Positions 36,674-46,474 of a stretch of 52,936 bases of DNA are shown in pieces. Position 1 is the stretch's first letter. Every line of letters starts with the position of its first letter. The stretch is taken from assembly GCA_945861975.1 (NCBI GenBank), contig CAMAXD010000005.1, forward strand, positions 1 to 52,936, read 5' to 3'. The DNA comes from Candidatus Kuenenia stuttgartensis. Lineage in GTDB: Bacteria; Planctomycetota; Planctomycetia; Planctomycetales; Planctomycetaceae. Position numbers and translations under genes: made by a program. The notes under the pieces were generated by a model. It had not been told where the DNA came from. It did not search any database and saw only the letters and a list, made by a program, of their open reading frames with translations.

Positions 36674-37915
36674 ATGACAACCCGCTGTTGCCTGCTAATT
36701 CAAGTGATCGTTTTCATGGCTCTTTCCGGGTTCCAATTGGCGTCAGCCGATGAGGTGCGTCCGGGCGTCAAGCCACCAGATGAAATCGTGAGGCAGGTCC
36801 GGCCTGCACTTGAACGCGGGCGATTGGCCCTTGCGGCCAGGGATGCCGAGGCGACTCGAAAAGCCGTTCAGGAAGCGGTTGATATTCTCGGCCCGTGGGC
36901 CGGCAATCCTGAAACGGTGACGCGGTACTTTCCACCGATTGATCGATCAGCGTTTCCTATCGCCAAGGTTCGAGACCATTGGCTCAAGGAGATCCATCGA
37001 GGGAAAAGAGGACTCCCATGGCTGAAGAATCCGACCGGTGATCCCAACAGAATGCAGGCGGGACTTCGTGAAGCCGCCTGGCCTCTCGACACACTGGCTC
37101 GAACGGCCATACTGTTCCCTGAGCATCGCGAAGAGTTAACGGCGATCGTTAGACAAGGGGCTGATTGGCTGGTCGGTCGGCAACACTCATCCGGCGTGTT
37201 TCCGTTTCCGGTGGGACCAGGTCTCAACCCTCGCGAAAAGGTGGGCCACATCGTTGCTCGCGCGATGAAGGAGCATCCCGAAATTGTCGTTGATGGCTGG
37301 ATCTCGGACGATGCTGCTGACGGTGGGCTTCAGTTCGATAACGGACTTTGCGGACGAGCCCTGATCAGCGTCTGGGAGTTGACTCGGGAGGACAAATATC
37401 TGGAGGCTGCTCGTAAGTCCGGCGACTGGGCGATGTCTCGGCCACTGGTATCGAACTGGAACTACAACGCATTCAGTGTCGGGTTGCTGGCTCGATTGGC
37501 CACTGCAACCGGAGAAGGCAAGTATCTGGATGCGGCTGTGGAGAAAGCACAGATCGGAGTCTTGCCCGGACAAATGGCCACCGGCCGCTGGTTCGACGCT
37601 CACAACGCCTGCGCTGTGTACCACAACATCCTGATGCGTGAACTCCTGGAATTGCTTCATGCATTGCCCGAGGATCACCCTTTTCGGCCGACGGTGTCCG
37701 ACGCTGTCACACGAGGACTCAATCAGGCGGCCACAGAAACACTGGCCAGCGGCTACACAGGAACGTGGACCGACAATTTCGCTCGAGGCCTGCAATGGAT
37801 TGGCGAAAATCGGGAATGGCGAAGTGCACTCAACGTCAATCTCAACGCCAGCGGCCAAAACGGTGCACCATCCATCGGGTTTGCGGCAGTTCCGGTGATT
37901 GAAGGGGCTCAATAA
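36674..37915 (+). CDS. Exported (alpha/alpha)-toroid protein, glycosidase-like
   Basis: A 413-residue protein. The ATG at 36674 gives MTTRCCLLIQVIVFMALSGF and a signal peptide ending near LASADE; a GTG at 36653 would add seven residues before it. The body is helical, with repeated W-containing helix pairs (ADWLVGRQHSSGVFPF, ISVWELTREDKYLEAARKSGDWAM, SVGLLARLATATGEGKYLDAAV). This pattern fits the six-hairpin toroid of unsaturated-glucuronyl hydrolases and N-acylglucosamine epimerase-like or GH127-type proteins. I see no sure catalytic pair, so enzyme class and substrate are inference. It is followed by a second exported carbohydrate-type gene 136 bp downstream in the same direction. Confidence 0.65.
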   Translation: MTTRCCLLIQVIVFMALSGFQLASADEVRPGVKPPDEIVRQVRPALERGRLALAARDAEATRKAVQEAVDILGPWAGNPETVTRYFPPIDRSAFPIAKVRDHWLKEIHRGKRGLPWLKNPTGDPNRMQAGLREAAWPLDTLARTAILFPEHREELTAIVRQGADWLVGRQHSSGVFPFPVGPGLNPREKVGHIVARAMKEHPEIVVDGWISDDAADGGLQFDNGLCGRALISVWELTREDKYLEAARKSGDWAMSRPLVSNWNYNAFSVGLLARLATATGEGKYLDAAVEKAQIGVLPGQMATGRWFDAHNACAVYHNILMRELLELLHALPEDHPFRPTVSDAVTRGLNQAATETLASGYTGTWTDNFARGLQWIGENREWRSALNVNLNASGQNGAPSIGFAAVPVIEGAQ

Positions 37916-38051
37916 TCTCGGCCGTGGTTACTTTCTGACAACAGCCGGAGAAGTGACCTCTGATGGTCCGAGATGAAACACGCTCGCTGGTCGCCACGTG
38001 ATTGGCGCAACTACACTCCCGACAGGATTACTTTCTGACGGAGAGCGTTTG

Positions 38052-40355
38052 ATGAATTGTTTAAACTTGTTGCGACGGATCTTGTGTCTCTGTTGTGTGG
38101 CTGTACTGGCTGAGTCAACGGCCAGCGCTCAGGCTCCGCAAAAGATCTGGGATCGAGAAATTGCTGCTCAGCCATTTGATCGGCAGGCGTTTCATCAGGT
38201 GGCGATTCCGGATTGGCTGCAGGATACGCTCGGCTGTGGTTATACGTTGTCCGTGATGAACACTGTTCAGCGAGAATTGGCGGTTAAGCATGGCGTGCGG
38301 CTGAGTGAAATGGGGTTCGTTGACCCGTTTTACACTTACTACGACAGTCAGCTTCTGAAGCGACGCAGCCCTTATGTTCCGCCCGATCGACTGGAGAAGG
38401 ATATCGCGGAGTACAAACGTCTGGGCGTTCGAATCCTGGGAGTCTATCCGCCGTGTCTGCAGGCAGAAGCCTATGAGTTGCACCCCGATTGGAGACGTAT
38501 CGCGACCAATACGACCGAGATTCCTCAGACCGACATGGTGAAGTTTCCACACGGCGGCATGCTTTGTCTGCTTGGTCCCTATGGGGATTTTTTCGTCGAT
38601 GTGCTGGCTGAGATTCTCACGAAGTTTCCGGATGTTGACGCATTCAGCTTTGACGGTCTGCATTACGGCGGCGTCTGCTATTGCGAACATTGCCGCAAGA
38701 ATTATCGCGCCGAAACCGGTTCTGAAATTCCCAATACGGACCTCAATGACATCGAATTCCGGAAGTACCAGCACTGGGCTGATCGCAGAATGGAAGACCT
38801 CGTGCGACGAATGCAGACGCGATTGAAGGGCATCAAGCCGGACGTTGCTTTAGTCACGTGGACCACAAACGCCGGACGCTACGGGCACTTTCTCAGCATT
38901 CCTCGCAACATGCCGACACGGATGAATCTGCTTCTGGATGCACCCGACCAGGAATTCTGGATGGATGAATCCAACCGAGGCACGACTATTGTTCCTGCGT
39001 TTGCCAACGCCTACATCTGGGCATGTACGAATCACCGAGTCGCGTTCAGTGAGCCATATATCCTGAGTCATGGAAATCCTTACGGCAATGACAGCTTTCC
39101 GCCAACAGAGATTCAGCGTCGCATGTTGCTGGCTGCAACTTACGGAGCCACTCCCAGCATCGCGGTGATTCAGGCCGAAAACCTGCAGCAGGGCCTGTAC
39201 GACTGCATGGACGAACTCCAGCGTCGTAAAGAATGGTTAATTCGCAAACAACCCGAACGATGGGCCGCGCTGGTCATGAGCGATAACACTCGCAACTTTT
39301 ACGGCCGAAGTGCGGGTCAGGTTGAGGAACGTTATCTGGCCAACGTCTTCGGGACATTTCGAGCCGTGGTCGAAGAGCATTTGCCAACCACTGTGATCAA
39401 TGATTGGAATCTGAATGCCGAAGATCTTGCTCGTTACAAGGTTTTGATCCTGCCGAATACGGCATGCCTTGATCAGCAACAGGTCGCGGCTGTTCGTGAG
39501 TTCGTTGCCAATGGTGGTGGCCTCGTTGCCAGCCTCGATGCATCACTGTTCGATGAATTTGGAACGCCGCGAGATAACTTTGCATTGTCGGACGTGTTCG
39601 GCGTCGACTATCGAGGTCTGCTGACAAACGCCGCTGAACCCTCAGACGCGCTGGACGTCAATTTTGCGAAATCCATCGGCCCGGACTACTGGGAGAAGCG
39701 TAAAAACGTCTTTGACTTTCGACAGGATCCCGATTCATTTTTGAATCAGGGCAAAATGCGAACTTACGTCCATCGCCAGCAGGTGACATTCAAAGGTCCG
39801 GCCGTGAAGGTGAAAGCCGCTTCGACCAGTCAGACAATACCCGGAACCATTCGTTTCAAAGGAACTCCCGACGTCACTGACCATCCAGCAATCGTCACGC
39901 AGCAGTTCGGCAAAGGCCGAGTCGTCTATTTTGCTGCGGGACTTGATGCTGGCTATTACCTCTATTCGTATCCGTATCAGCGACTGGCTCTGAAGCATGC
40001 GATTACCTGGGCGGCCAATGAATCGCCTCCGATTCAGGTGAAGGCCCCGATGTGCGTTCACAGTACGATCATGCGTCAGCAGACGGAGCAGGGTTCACGC
40101 CTGGTTGTGCATCTCTTCAACGATCTGAACACCACAGCTCACCATGCCTTGCCCGTCGATGATGTACCGTTGCGGGAGGAAACAGTACCGATTCACGAGA
40201 TCGAAATTTCAATTGATGCGCGGTATCAGGTTTCCAAAGCCGTTCAGCAGCCGGAAGGGCTTGAACTTCGGATCAACAAGAACGATGCCGGTTTGTCAGT
40301 GATGGTTCCGAAGTTGGAGATTCACTCGATGGTGGTGCTGGAGCTGGCAAAGTAG
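38052..40355 (+). CDS. Exported glycoside-hydrolase-like protein with beta-galactosidase trimerisation-type domain
   Basis: A 767-residue protein. GGAG ends 9 nt before the ATG at 38052, which gives MNCLNLLRRILCLCCVAVLAESTASAQ, a signal peptide; the open frame upstream is not needed. The first 400 residues look like a TIM barrel with VDAFSFDGLHYGG and CYCEHCRKNY (a CxxC pair seen in GHL10/COG1649-type hydrolases). The next part contains a Rossmann-like amidotransferase-fold domain, as in GH42 trimerisation domains: VLILPNTACLDQQQVAAVRE, then VANGGGLVASLDASLFDEFG. A late beta domain follows. The substrate is presumably a polysaccharide, which is inference. It shares the transcription direction of the toroid protein. 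Confidence 0.65.
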   Translation: MNCLNLLRRILCLCCVAVLAESTASAQAPQKIWDREIAAQPFDRQAFHQVAIPDWLQDTLGCGYTLSVMNTVQRELAVKHGVRLSEMGFVDPFYTYYDSQLLKRRSPYVPPDRLEKDIAEYKRLGVRILGVYPPCLQAEAYELHPDWRRIATNTTEIPQTDMVKFPHGGMLCLLGPYGDFFVDVLAEILTKFPDVDAFSFDGLHYGGVCYCEHCRKNYRAETGSEIPNTDLNDIEFRKYQHWADRRMEDLVRRMQTRLKGIKPDVALVTWTTNAGRYGHFLSIPRNMPTRMNLLLDAPDQEFWMDESNRGTTIVPAFANAYIWACTNHRVAFSEPYILSHGNPYGNDSFPPTEIQRRMLLAATYGATPSIAVIQAENLQQGLYDCMDELQRRKEWLIRKQPERWAALVMSDNTRNFYGRSAGQVEERYLANVFGTFRAVVEEHLPTTVINDWNLNAEDLARYKVLILPNTACLDQQQVAAVREFVANGGGLVASLDASLFDEFGTPRDNFALSDVFGVDYRGLLTNAAEPSDALDVNFAKSIGPDYWEKRKNVFDFRQDPDSFLNQGKMRTYVHRQQVTFKGPAVKVKAASTSQTIPGTIRFKGTPDVTDHPAIVTQQFGKGRVVYFAAGLDAGYYLYSYPYQRLALKHAITWAANESPPIQVKAPMCVHSTIMRQQTEQGSRLVVHLFNDLNTTAHHALPVDDVPLREETVPIHEIEISIDARYQVSKAVQQPEGLELRINKNDAGLSVMVPKLEIHSMVVLELAK

Positions 40356-40388
40356 TGCTTGGTAAATCGTTAGTTCTTGCCTGCGGTG

Positions 40389-41402
40389 TCAGTCGCAGTC
40401 GTTGATCCTCAGATTCGACTGCGACAACACCTGCGGGTTACAGACATTCTGCAACGTTCGTCCTGCCAGAATATCCAGAATGGGTTGGGCACATCCGTCG
40501 CTCATACGGATGGCAGCTTCGATCGAGTTGAACGCGTTGTGAGGAGTCAGCAGTAGCCCCGGAGTCTTTTGCAGAGGATGGTCTGCCGGGAGAGGCTCCA
40601 TCTGATACACATCGATCGCCGCAGCGGCAATCTGCTTTGTATTGAGCGCATCCATTAGTGCCGTTTCGTCGATCAGTTTGCCACGCGAGGTGTTGATCAG
40701 CCATGCATCGGGGCTCATCATCGCCAAACGACTTGTGTTCACCAGATGTACGGTTTCAGGCTGATTCGGCGCGTGGATTGAGACGACTCTGCTTCTTTTA
40801 AAGACATCATCCAGTTCGACAAACTCGACATTCGGAAAAAGGCTGGCTCGAGACGAGTTACTGTAATACGGATCATAAGCGATCACTTTCATTCCAAAAC
40901 CAATTGCACGACGCATGACGGCCTGGCCAATTTTCCCAAAGCCAACGAGTCCCAGAACTTTGCCAGTGAGTTCAAAGCCGCGAAGTTCAGTCCAGCCGCC
41001 TTCCTGCATGCACTGCAGGCCTTCGCAGATGCGCCGAACGCCGGAGAGCAACAATGCAAAGCAATAGTCTGCCACGGCATCGGTCATCGCATCCGGGACA
41101 TTGGTGACAATCACTCCGGCTTCAGTTGCTGCGGGAAGTGATACAGAGTCGATTCCCACGCCGCATCGAGCGACAAGCTTCAGAGCAGGGCACTGTGCGA
41201 ACACCGCAGGGCTATAAGGATCCGTTGCTGCGATCACAGCATCCATGTTCTGCAACTGCTCAATCAGACTTGCTTCCGTGAGCGGTCCCCAGCGATCGGA
41301 AATCGTGATTCTGCAGCCTGCCGCTTCCAGAGATTTCCACGCGTCGATTCCGCTGTCATGGAACGCACGAGCAGTGACAAGAATATTCCAGGGTTTGGCC
41401 AT
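40389..41402 (-). CDS. D-isomer-specific 2-hydroxyacid dehydrogenase
   Basis: A 337-residue NAD-dependent oxidoreductase from the ATG at 41402. The Rossmann motif is VGFGKIG (153-159), preceded by ELTGKVLGL. The catalytic residues R240 (NTSRGKLID), E269 (YQMEPLP) and H288 (LTPHNAF) are all present. The N-terminal VARCGVGIDSV matches the substrate-domain motif of phosphoglycerate dehydrogenase-like members. It reduces a 2-keto acid or oxidises a D-2-hydroxy acid; the substrate is unknown, and the regulatory ACT domain of SerA is absent, so this is a stand-alone form. It is transcribed divergently from the amidohydrolase gene, with 139 bp between the two starts. Confidence 0.9.
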   Translation of the reverse strand: MAKPWNILVTARAFHDSGIDAWKSLEAAGCRITISDRWGPLTEASLIEQLQNMDAVIAATDPYSPAVFAQCPALKLVARCGVGIDSVSLPAATEAGVIVTNVPDAMTDAVADYCFALLLSGVRRICEGLQCMQEGGWTELRGFELTGKVLGLVGFGKIGQAVMRRAIGFGMKVIAYDPYYSNSSRASLFPNVEFVELDDVFKRSRVVSIHAPNQPETVHLVNTSRLAMMSPDAWLINTSRGKLIDETALMDALNTKQIAAAAIDVYQMEPLPADHPLQKTPGLLLTPHNAFNSIEAAIRMSDGCAQPILDILAGRTLQNVCNPQVLSQSNLRINDCD

Positions 41403-41541
41403 GGCGATTCATGATCCATGTGGGGAGATTACGGTTCGAATTGCAGGAGGAGGCCGGAATCTAACGGTATAATTACCAACCCGCAAATTGCTGATCTGCT
41501 GCCTGGTAAAGTTCTGTTGGATTGTGATCGAAAGGGATCGA

Positions 41542-42954
41542 ATGACAGACCGAGAGAAGAAGACCGAGCGTCGCTTTCCGACATCAAAAACTGCGACGAG
41601 TTGGCTGTCGATGATCGCCATCCCTCTGTTTGCGATGACAGTTGATGCCTCCGATGCCACCATGCTTATCATCGAGCATGTTCGAATCTTCGATCCGGAA
41701 TCCGAGCAGATGTTGCCCGAACGGACCATCGTCGTTCGTGGTTCGGAAATTCTGAGCGTCACGGAGCCCGACGCAGTGACTCCCGCTTCAGGCGAGGTGA
41801 CTCGGATCGATGGCAGGGGCAAGTTTGCATTGCCCGGACTGATTGATGCCCACGTCCACGTTGTTCATGTGCTTGATTTTGCACATATGACGGGTGACGA
41901 AGTCCTGCCGCTCTATCTGGCTGCCGGCGTGACCTCAATTCGAAGCACAGGCGATGAAGTCGTTGCGGCAACTTTGGTTTCGCACTTTGCGGAGGCTCAT
42001 CCAGAAAGTGCCCCGCGTGTCTTTACATGCAGTCCGCTGCTTGATGCAAGTCCGGTGATTCATCGTGACGTTGGGCAGGCCGTCACGGATCCCGTCGAAG
42101 TTCCAGCCCTGTTTGAAAACCTTTCCAGATGGAACATCACAACAGTCAAGATCTACGCCGGGACTTCGAGGCCCGTTGGTAAAGCGATCATCGACGAAAG
42201 CCATCGACGTGGGCTGTTCGTGACGGGCCACCTCGGCAACTATTCTGCTCAGGACGCGGTCGCGGATGGAATCGACGGGCTGGAACATATCTGGTCCGTG
42301 TTCAACTATTCGTTTCCTCCTGACGCAACCACGGAACCAGGTCATCGTGGCCGTCTCGATCTCACGAATCCCGTGTGTGAGTCCCTGATTGAAGAGCTTG
42401 TGAAGCACAAAACATACGTTGATCCAACGCTCTCGGTGTTTCGCAATATGATCCTGCTTCCGGATGTCCCTGAAGTACGAGACCATCCCGATAATGGGCT
42501 TGTACCAAAGCGGCTCAGGGACTTCTGGCCTGTTTATCTTCAGCGAACCGGTTGTCCTCAGGGCGGGATATTGGAAGATCGTCGTCGTGAGTTTGCGAAG
42601 TATCAGGAGCTGACTGGGAAGTTGTATCGAGCGGGCGTACCGTTACTGGTCGGCACTGATTCTCCTGAGCCTCACGTGACTCCGGGGTTCTCTCTCCATC
42701 AGGAACTTGAGATGTTGGTAGAATCCGGTCTGCCTCCGGCCGCCGCTCTGCATGCCGCAACGTTGAACAATGCCACGGTGCTTGGACAGAAGGATAAGCT
42801 CGGTTCGATCTCACCAGGAAAACATGCGGATCTCATTCTGCTGACCGCAAACCCGCTTGAAGACATCCGCAATACTCGCCGAATCGAACTCGTAATCCGC
42901 AACGGTGTTGTCAGTCGCCCGGCAGAAGTGCTCAAACGAGTTCCTGTTGAATGA
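41542..42954 (+). CDS. Exported amidohydrolase (imidazolonepropionase-like)
   Basis: A 470-residue amidohydrolase. The ATG at 41542 has AAAGGGA a few bases upstream, and a hydrophobic stretch (LSMIAIPLFAMTVDASDA) acts as signal peptide. The metal-site HxH is AHVHVVHV (H104/H106), with further ligands in VKIYAG (Lys), FVTGHLG and GLEHIWSV (His) and VGTDSPEPH (Asp). A C-terminal LGQKDKLGSISPGKHADLILL is the typical end of the composite beta sandwich. Members of this group open cyclic amides, hydrolyse dipeptides or cleave other C-N bonds; the substrate is unknown. It is transcribed in the same direction as the flavin amine oxidase that follows after 191 bp, so a shared nitrogen-compound pathway is possible. 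Confidence 0.88.
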   Translation: MTDREKKTERRFPTSKTATSWLSMIAIPLFAMTVDASDATMLIIEHVRIFDPESEQMLPERTIVVRGSEILSVTEPDAVTPASGEVTRIDGRGKFALPGLIDAHVHVVHVLDFAHMTGDEVLPLYLAAGVTSIRSTGDEVVAATLVSHFAEAHPESAPRVFTCSPLLDASPVIHRDVGQAVTDPVEVPALFENLSRWNITTVKIYAGTSRPVGKAIIDESHRRGLFVTGHLGNYSAQDAVADGIDGLEHIWSVFNYSFPPDATTEPGHRGRLDLTNPVCESLIEELVKHKTYVDPTLSVFRNMILLPDVPEVRDHPDNGLVPKRLRDFWPVYLQRTGCPQGGILEDRRREFAKYQELTGKLYRAGVPLLVGTDSPEPHVTPGFSLHQELEMLVESGLPPAAALHAATLNNATVLGQKDKLGSISPGKHADLILLTANPLEDIRNTRRIELVIRNGVVSRPAEVLKRVPVE

Positions 42955-42968
42955 TGACGAAGTAAGAC

Positions 42969-43076
42969 ATGAACCCAGAAACGGTCGCACGGCTGCACGA
43001 AGATGAAGAACTGCAGGCTGTGACACAGTATCAGAGTCACTGCGCGGCTATTGTGGCGTTTGTTGTGTTCAACTAG
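42969..43076 (+). CDS. Small ORF of 35 codons, doubtful
   Basis: An ATG-initiated frame, MNPETVARLHEDEELQ to IVAFVVFN, lies in the gap between the amidohydrolase and the amine oxidase. It ends with a hydrophobic patch. There is no good ribosome-binding site and I recognise no family; it may be chance. Confidence 0.15.
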   Translation: MNPETVARLHEDEELQAVTQYQSHCAAIVAFVVFN

Positions 43077-43145
43077 ATTTAGCATGACGACAAACAGAAA
43101 GGGTTGTACCACCCTTGATCCGAAGGCTTTTCAAGCTGACTTCAG

Positions 43146-44522
43146 ATGAAACGACGAGACGTTGTCGCTTTATGTGGCCTGACGATAGCCGGCCTTCCAA
43201 CGGCGAGTTCGACCGAAGCTGGCGAGACATTGAAAGAGGCAAAACGACTGGATCGAACGCTTGTGATTGGAGCAGGGCTTTCGGGCCTGGCGGCGGCTCA
43301 GAAGCTCACGGCGGCGGGGCATGACGTCGTCGTGTTGGAGGGGCGCGACCGGATCGGCGGCCGTATCTGGACGAGCACTCGCTGGCCCGAGTTGCCGCTT
43401 GATCTTGGTGCCTCCTGGATTCATGGCGTCAAAGGCAACCCGCTCACCAGCCTTGCGGACCGCATTCAGTCTAAACGAATCGCGACCAGCTATGACAGTG
43501 CGATTGTCTACGATGTGAATGGTGATCCGCTTGGTGAAGACGCCGAAGAAAGTCTGGAAGAGATTCGAGAACATCTACTTGAGCGACTGAAGAAGGCTCA
43601 AGACAACGACAAAGATGTCTCCGTCCTCAGCGTGGCAGAAAAGTTATTGGCTGATCTTGATGATGACGATCCGAAGACGGAGCGTTACTTCAACTTCGTG
43701 CTCAGCGGAAACATCGAACAGGAATATGCCGGTAGTGCGGAAGAACTTTCCGCGTATTGGTATGACAGCGCGAAGCATTATCCCGGAAATGATGCACTCT
43801 TTGCGAGCGGCTTCCACGAAATCACGAAGCATCTGTCGGACGGCCTGAAGATAGAAACCAGCCAGGAGGTTCAGGAAATCCACTGGCAGGAGACTCCGAT
43901 ACGAGTGGTCACGAAGAAGCAGGAATTCACGGCTGACCGAGTCATCGTCACGCTGCCTCTGGGAGTGCTCAAGGCAGGCAGCGTTCGCTTTGTCCCGCCA
44001 TTGCCAGAGAAGAAGCAAAAGGCGATCGCAACTCTGGGTATGGGCGTTTTGAACAAGTGCTATCTTCGATTTCCCGAAGTCTTCTGGCCGAACAATGTCG
44101 ACTGGCTGGAGTACATAGCAGAAGAACACGGTGAGTGGACCGAATGGGTGAGCTTTGCTCGAACCATGGGCCAGCCGGTACTGCTGGGTTTCAATGCAGG
44201 AACTCGTGGACGTGAGATTGAAGTTTTGACCGATGAAGAGATCGTCGAAAGTGCGATGCAGACGCTGCGAATTCTGTACGGAGACGACATTCCCGAACCG
44301 ACCGATTTCCAGATCACTCGCTGGGCTTCTGATCCGTTCGCCCGCGGTTCGTATTCTTTTTGCTCGCTCGGCTCAACCCCTCAAATGCGCCGTGAGCTGG
44401 CTCATCCGCTTGATGGCAAACTCTTCTTCGCCGGCGAAGCCACAAATGTCGATTACTACGGCACCGCCGACGGAGCCTGCCAATCCGGCCTCCGCGTGGC
44501 GGATGAAGTGCTGAGGGGATAG
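43146..44522 (+). CDS. Flavin-containing amine oxidase
   Basis: A 458-residue FAD-dependent enzyme of the monoamine/polyamine-oxidase family. The FAD dinucleotide motif is VIGAGLSGLAAAQKL (40-54), followed by VVVLEGRDRIGGRIWT and LDLGASWIHG, both diagnostic. VIVTLPLGVLK, near the middle, and GKLFFAGEATN, near the C-terminus, are the other conserved blocks. The N-terminus MKRRDVVALCGLTIAGLPTAS has a twin-arginine pair and a hydrophobic run, so Tat export of the folded flavoprotein is likely. It oxidatively deaminates an amine, releasing aldehyde, ammonia and hydrogen peroxide; which amine is not visible. The start is the ATG at 43146. Confidence 0.92.
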   Translation: MKRRDVVALCGLTIAGLPTASSTEAGETLKEAKRLDRTLVIGAGLSGLAAAQKLTAAGHDVVVLEGRDRIGGRIWTSTRWPELPLDLGASWIHGVKGNPLTSLADRIQSKRIATSYDSAIVYDVNGDPLGEDAEESLEEIREHLLERLKKAQDNDKDVSVLSVAEKLLADLDDDDPKTERYFNFVLSGNIEQEYAGSAEELSAYWYDSAKHYPGNDALFASGFHEITKHLSDGLKIETSQEVQEIHWQETPIRVVTKKQEFTADRVIVTLPLGVLKAGSVRFVPPLPEKKQKAIATLGMGVLNKCYLRFPEVFWPNNVDWLEYIAEEHGEWTEWVSFARTMGQPVLLGFNAGTRGREIEVLTDEEIVESAMQTLRILYGDDIPEPTDFQITRWASDPFARGSYSFCSLGSTPQMRRELAHPLDGKLFFAGEATNVDYYGTADGACQSGLRVADEVLRG

Positions 44523-44541
44523 CCAGTGCAATGACAGATTG

Positions 44542-44835
44542 AGGACAATCGCTCTCCAGTAGAACGACTGTCTTAGTCGTTCAGAAGACAAAGAGCCCGA
44601 ATCCGACGACCGTCCGTTAGTGATTTACTTCCCCGGCAATTCGCTCAATCGACATCAACAGATACAGGACCTTCACGAAGTTGCCAATTGCGGTCACGAC
44701 GTGCTGATCTTCGACTACGCCAATGAACGTCATAGTGTGACTCAGGGACAGGGTTCGTTCAGCATGAAGTTTTCCCGTTACGCGAAAGCGCCGCGAGAAG
44801 TTCAGTTGGCCGCGTTATATGGCAAGAACCGTTGA
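44542..44835 (+). pseudogene. Alpha/beta-hydrolase remnant
   Basis: Only one recognisable block survives: PLVIYFPGNSLNR, then LHEVANCGHDVLIFDYAN, which corresponds to the first strands and the oxyanion-loop region of serine alpha/beta hydrolases. It is in frame from just before 44581 to a stop near 44835; upstream the frame closes at a TAG around 44560. No nucleophile-elbow GxSxG, acid or histidine segment is present downstream. The region is thus a fragment of a gene otherwise lost, in a 557-bp gap between the amine oxidase and the DUF1501 gene. Confidence 0.5.
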
Positions 44836-44851
44836 TATTGCCGACCCAAAA

Positions 44852-44883
44852 GCAGGGGGCGACTGTAAGGACTTGCCCCCTGC
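44852..44883. terminator. Hairpin with 9-bp arms after the hydrolase remnant
   Basis: GCAGGGGGC (44852-44860) and GCCCCCTGC (44875-44883) form a 9-bp GC stem with a 14-nt loop. It lies between the remnant and the end of the DUF1501 gene and could terminate either, though no T-run is visible. Confidence 0.35.
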
Positions 44884-45079
44884 GGTCTGCATTGTGGATC
44901 AGCATTCCCGGTGCGACATCGACCACACAGTGCTAACGCAACGGGAGATGATGTTGCAAACGAATCGCGGGCGAAGAAGAGACGTCCGGTGCCGTCGGAG
45001 AAGAGGCGGAAATTCGGAGCTGCTCTCTTCTGATGCCCGGTCCGCATTCACTGGGCTGCCATGCTGGCGAGATACGGAG

Positions 45080-46474
45080 TCAGAACAGCTGTTGAATGGG
45101 CTCGCCTGTGGTCAGGCGATGGGGCCTTCCTGTCTGGTCAAAAATGTTGAAGGCGTGGTCGATTCCCATCCGCCAGAAGATCGTGGCGGCAATGTCACCT
45201 GGCGTCACAGGGTCTGTGTCTGGATGAGCGCCGAACTTATCGCTGGATCCGAAAACCGCACCACCTCGTACACCACCCCCGGCCATCAGCACCGAATAGC
45301 AGTGAGGCCAGTGATCTCGCCCAGCACTCGCATTGATGGTCGGCGTCCTGCCAAACTCTCCGGTCGCGACAATCAGCGTGGACTCCAAAAGGCCTCTCTG
45401 GTCGAGATCTTCAATCAACGCCGACAGAGCCTGATCGGCCAATGGCAGCAGATAGTTCTTGTGCTGACTTTCACAGTTGACGTGAGCATCCCAGTTCTGT
45501 CCCTGCTGTCGACAATCATAAACGTTGACAAAGGGGACGCCTGCTTCGACCAGTCGTCGAGCCAGCAGCAGGTTTTGACCTCGCATCTGGCGAGCGAAAC
45601 CCAATTCGCCACTTCCGCCGTTCACTTCGCCTTTGGAAATCGGGGCGGTACCAAAGCCATAGCGTTCACGGACCTCAGGAGATTCCTGAGTGATATCCAT
45701 GGCTCTGCGAATAGTCTCGGATTCCAGCAGATCAAAGGCCCTGTCATAAAACTGGCTGATCGGACTGGCGATGCTGGCTGATGGGTTCAAGGCTTCCAGC
45801 AGACCTCGCCGTTGTCCCAGTCGCTTGTCGTTCATTCCATCCCGAGGACGCAGGACTTCGACGGGGTAAATTTTCTGGTCGGGGTCTACATCAATCTGCA
45901 GGGGGTCGTACGCGTTGCCGAGAAACCCGCCTCCCTGACACGGCGTTGGAACAACATTCTGAAAAATATAAGGCAGAGCGGCGAACGGAACGTCGTATCC
46001 CACCGTTCGCTTTAAAAACGAGAATGCACCACCGTAGCTGGGATAGAACTGCGGAATCGATGCAAACAGTTCCCGATCGGGTCCTTCCAGTGGCCTGCCT
46101 GTCAATGCATGTATGGATGCCGAATCATGCAAACTGGCCTTATGATGAACACTGCGCACGATCGCGACTTTGTCCATCACACGAGACATGTGTGGCAGAT
46201 GCTCGCAAATCTGAAGTCCGGGGACCGATGTGGAAATCGGCTGAAATGAGCCTCGTATCTCGGCCGGCGCGTCCGGCTTCATATCGTAGGTATCCAGATG
46301 ACTCGGGCCACCATAATAAAACAGCAGGATGCATGCCCGGATCGGCGTCACGCCGGTACGTGCCCCATTGGCAGCCTGCATATTCATCAGTCCGCCAAGT
46401 GACAGTCCAAGAGATCCTGTTCCACTCCGCTGAATGAACCTGCGACGGGCGAGGTCTTTAATGGAACTGGTCAT
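45080..46474 (-). CDS. DUF1501 Tat-exported protein
   Basis: A 464-residue protein of the DUF1501 family, abundant in planctomycetes. The ATG at 46474 gives MTSSIKDLARRRFIQRSGTGSLGLSLGGL, a twin-arginine signal; the extra 30 residues from 46564 lack such a function. Family motifs are YYGGPSHLDTYDMKPDAPAE near the start, RSVHHKASLHDSASIHALTG, and the C-terminal TGEFGRTPTINASAGRDHWP. The fold is alkaline-phosphatase/sulfatase-like, but the reaction is not known. In most planctomycete loci the DUF1501 gene is paired with a DUF1549/DUF1553 cytochrome-like gene; here it follows an enolase-superfamily gene and a sulfatase gene on the same strand instead, suggesting one unit. Confidence 0.93.
   Translation of the reverse strand: MTSSIKDLARRRFIQRSGTGSLGLSLGGLMNMQAANGARTGVTPIRACILLFYYGGPSHLDTYDMKPDAPAEIRGSFQPISTSVPGLQICEHLPHMSRVMDKVAIVRSVHHKASLHDSASIHALTGRPLEGPDRELFASIPQFYPSYGGAFSFLKRTVGYDVPFAALPYIFQNVVPTPCQGGGFLGNAYDPLQIDVDPDQKIYPVEVLRPRDGMNDKRLGQRRGLLEALNPSASIASPISQFYDRAFDLLESETIRRAMDITQESPEVRERYGFGTAPISKGEVNGGSGELGFARQMRGQNLLLARRLVEAGVPFVNVYDCRQQGQNWDAHVNCESQHKNYLLPLADQALSALIEDLDQRGLLESTLIVATGEFGRTPTINASAGRDHWPHCYSVLMAGGGVRGGAVFGSSDKFGAHPDTDPVTPGDIAATIFWRMGIDHAFNIFDQTGRPHRLTTGEPIQQLF

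Noticed and set aside
37928-38039. Repeated 12-mer TTACTTTCTGAC at 37928-37939 and 38028-38039
   Set aside because: It is exact but short and lies in a leader without other structure; a chance or duplication origin cannot be separated from a function.
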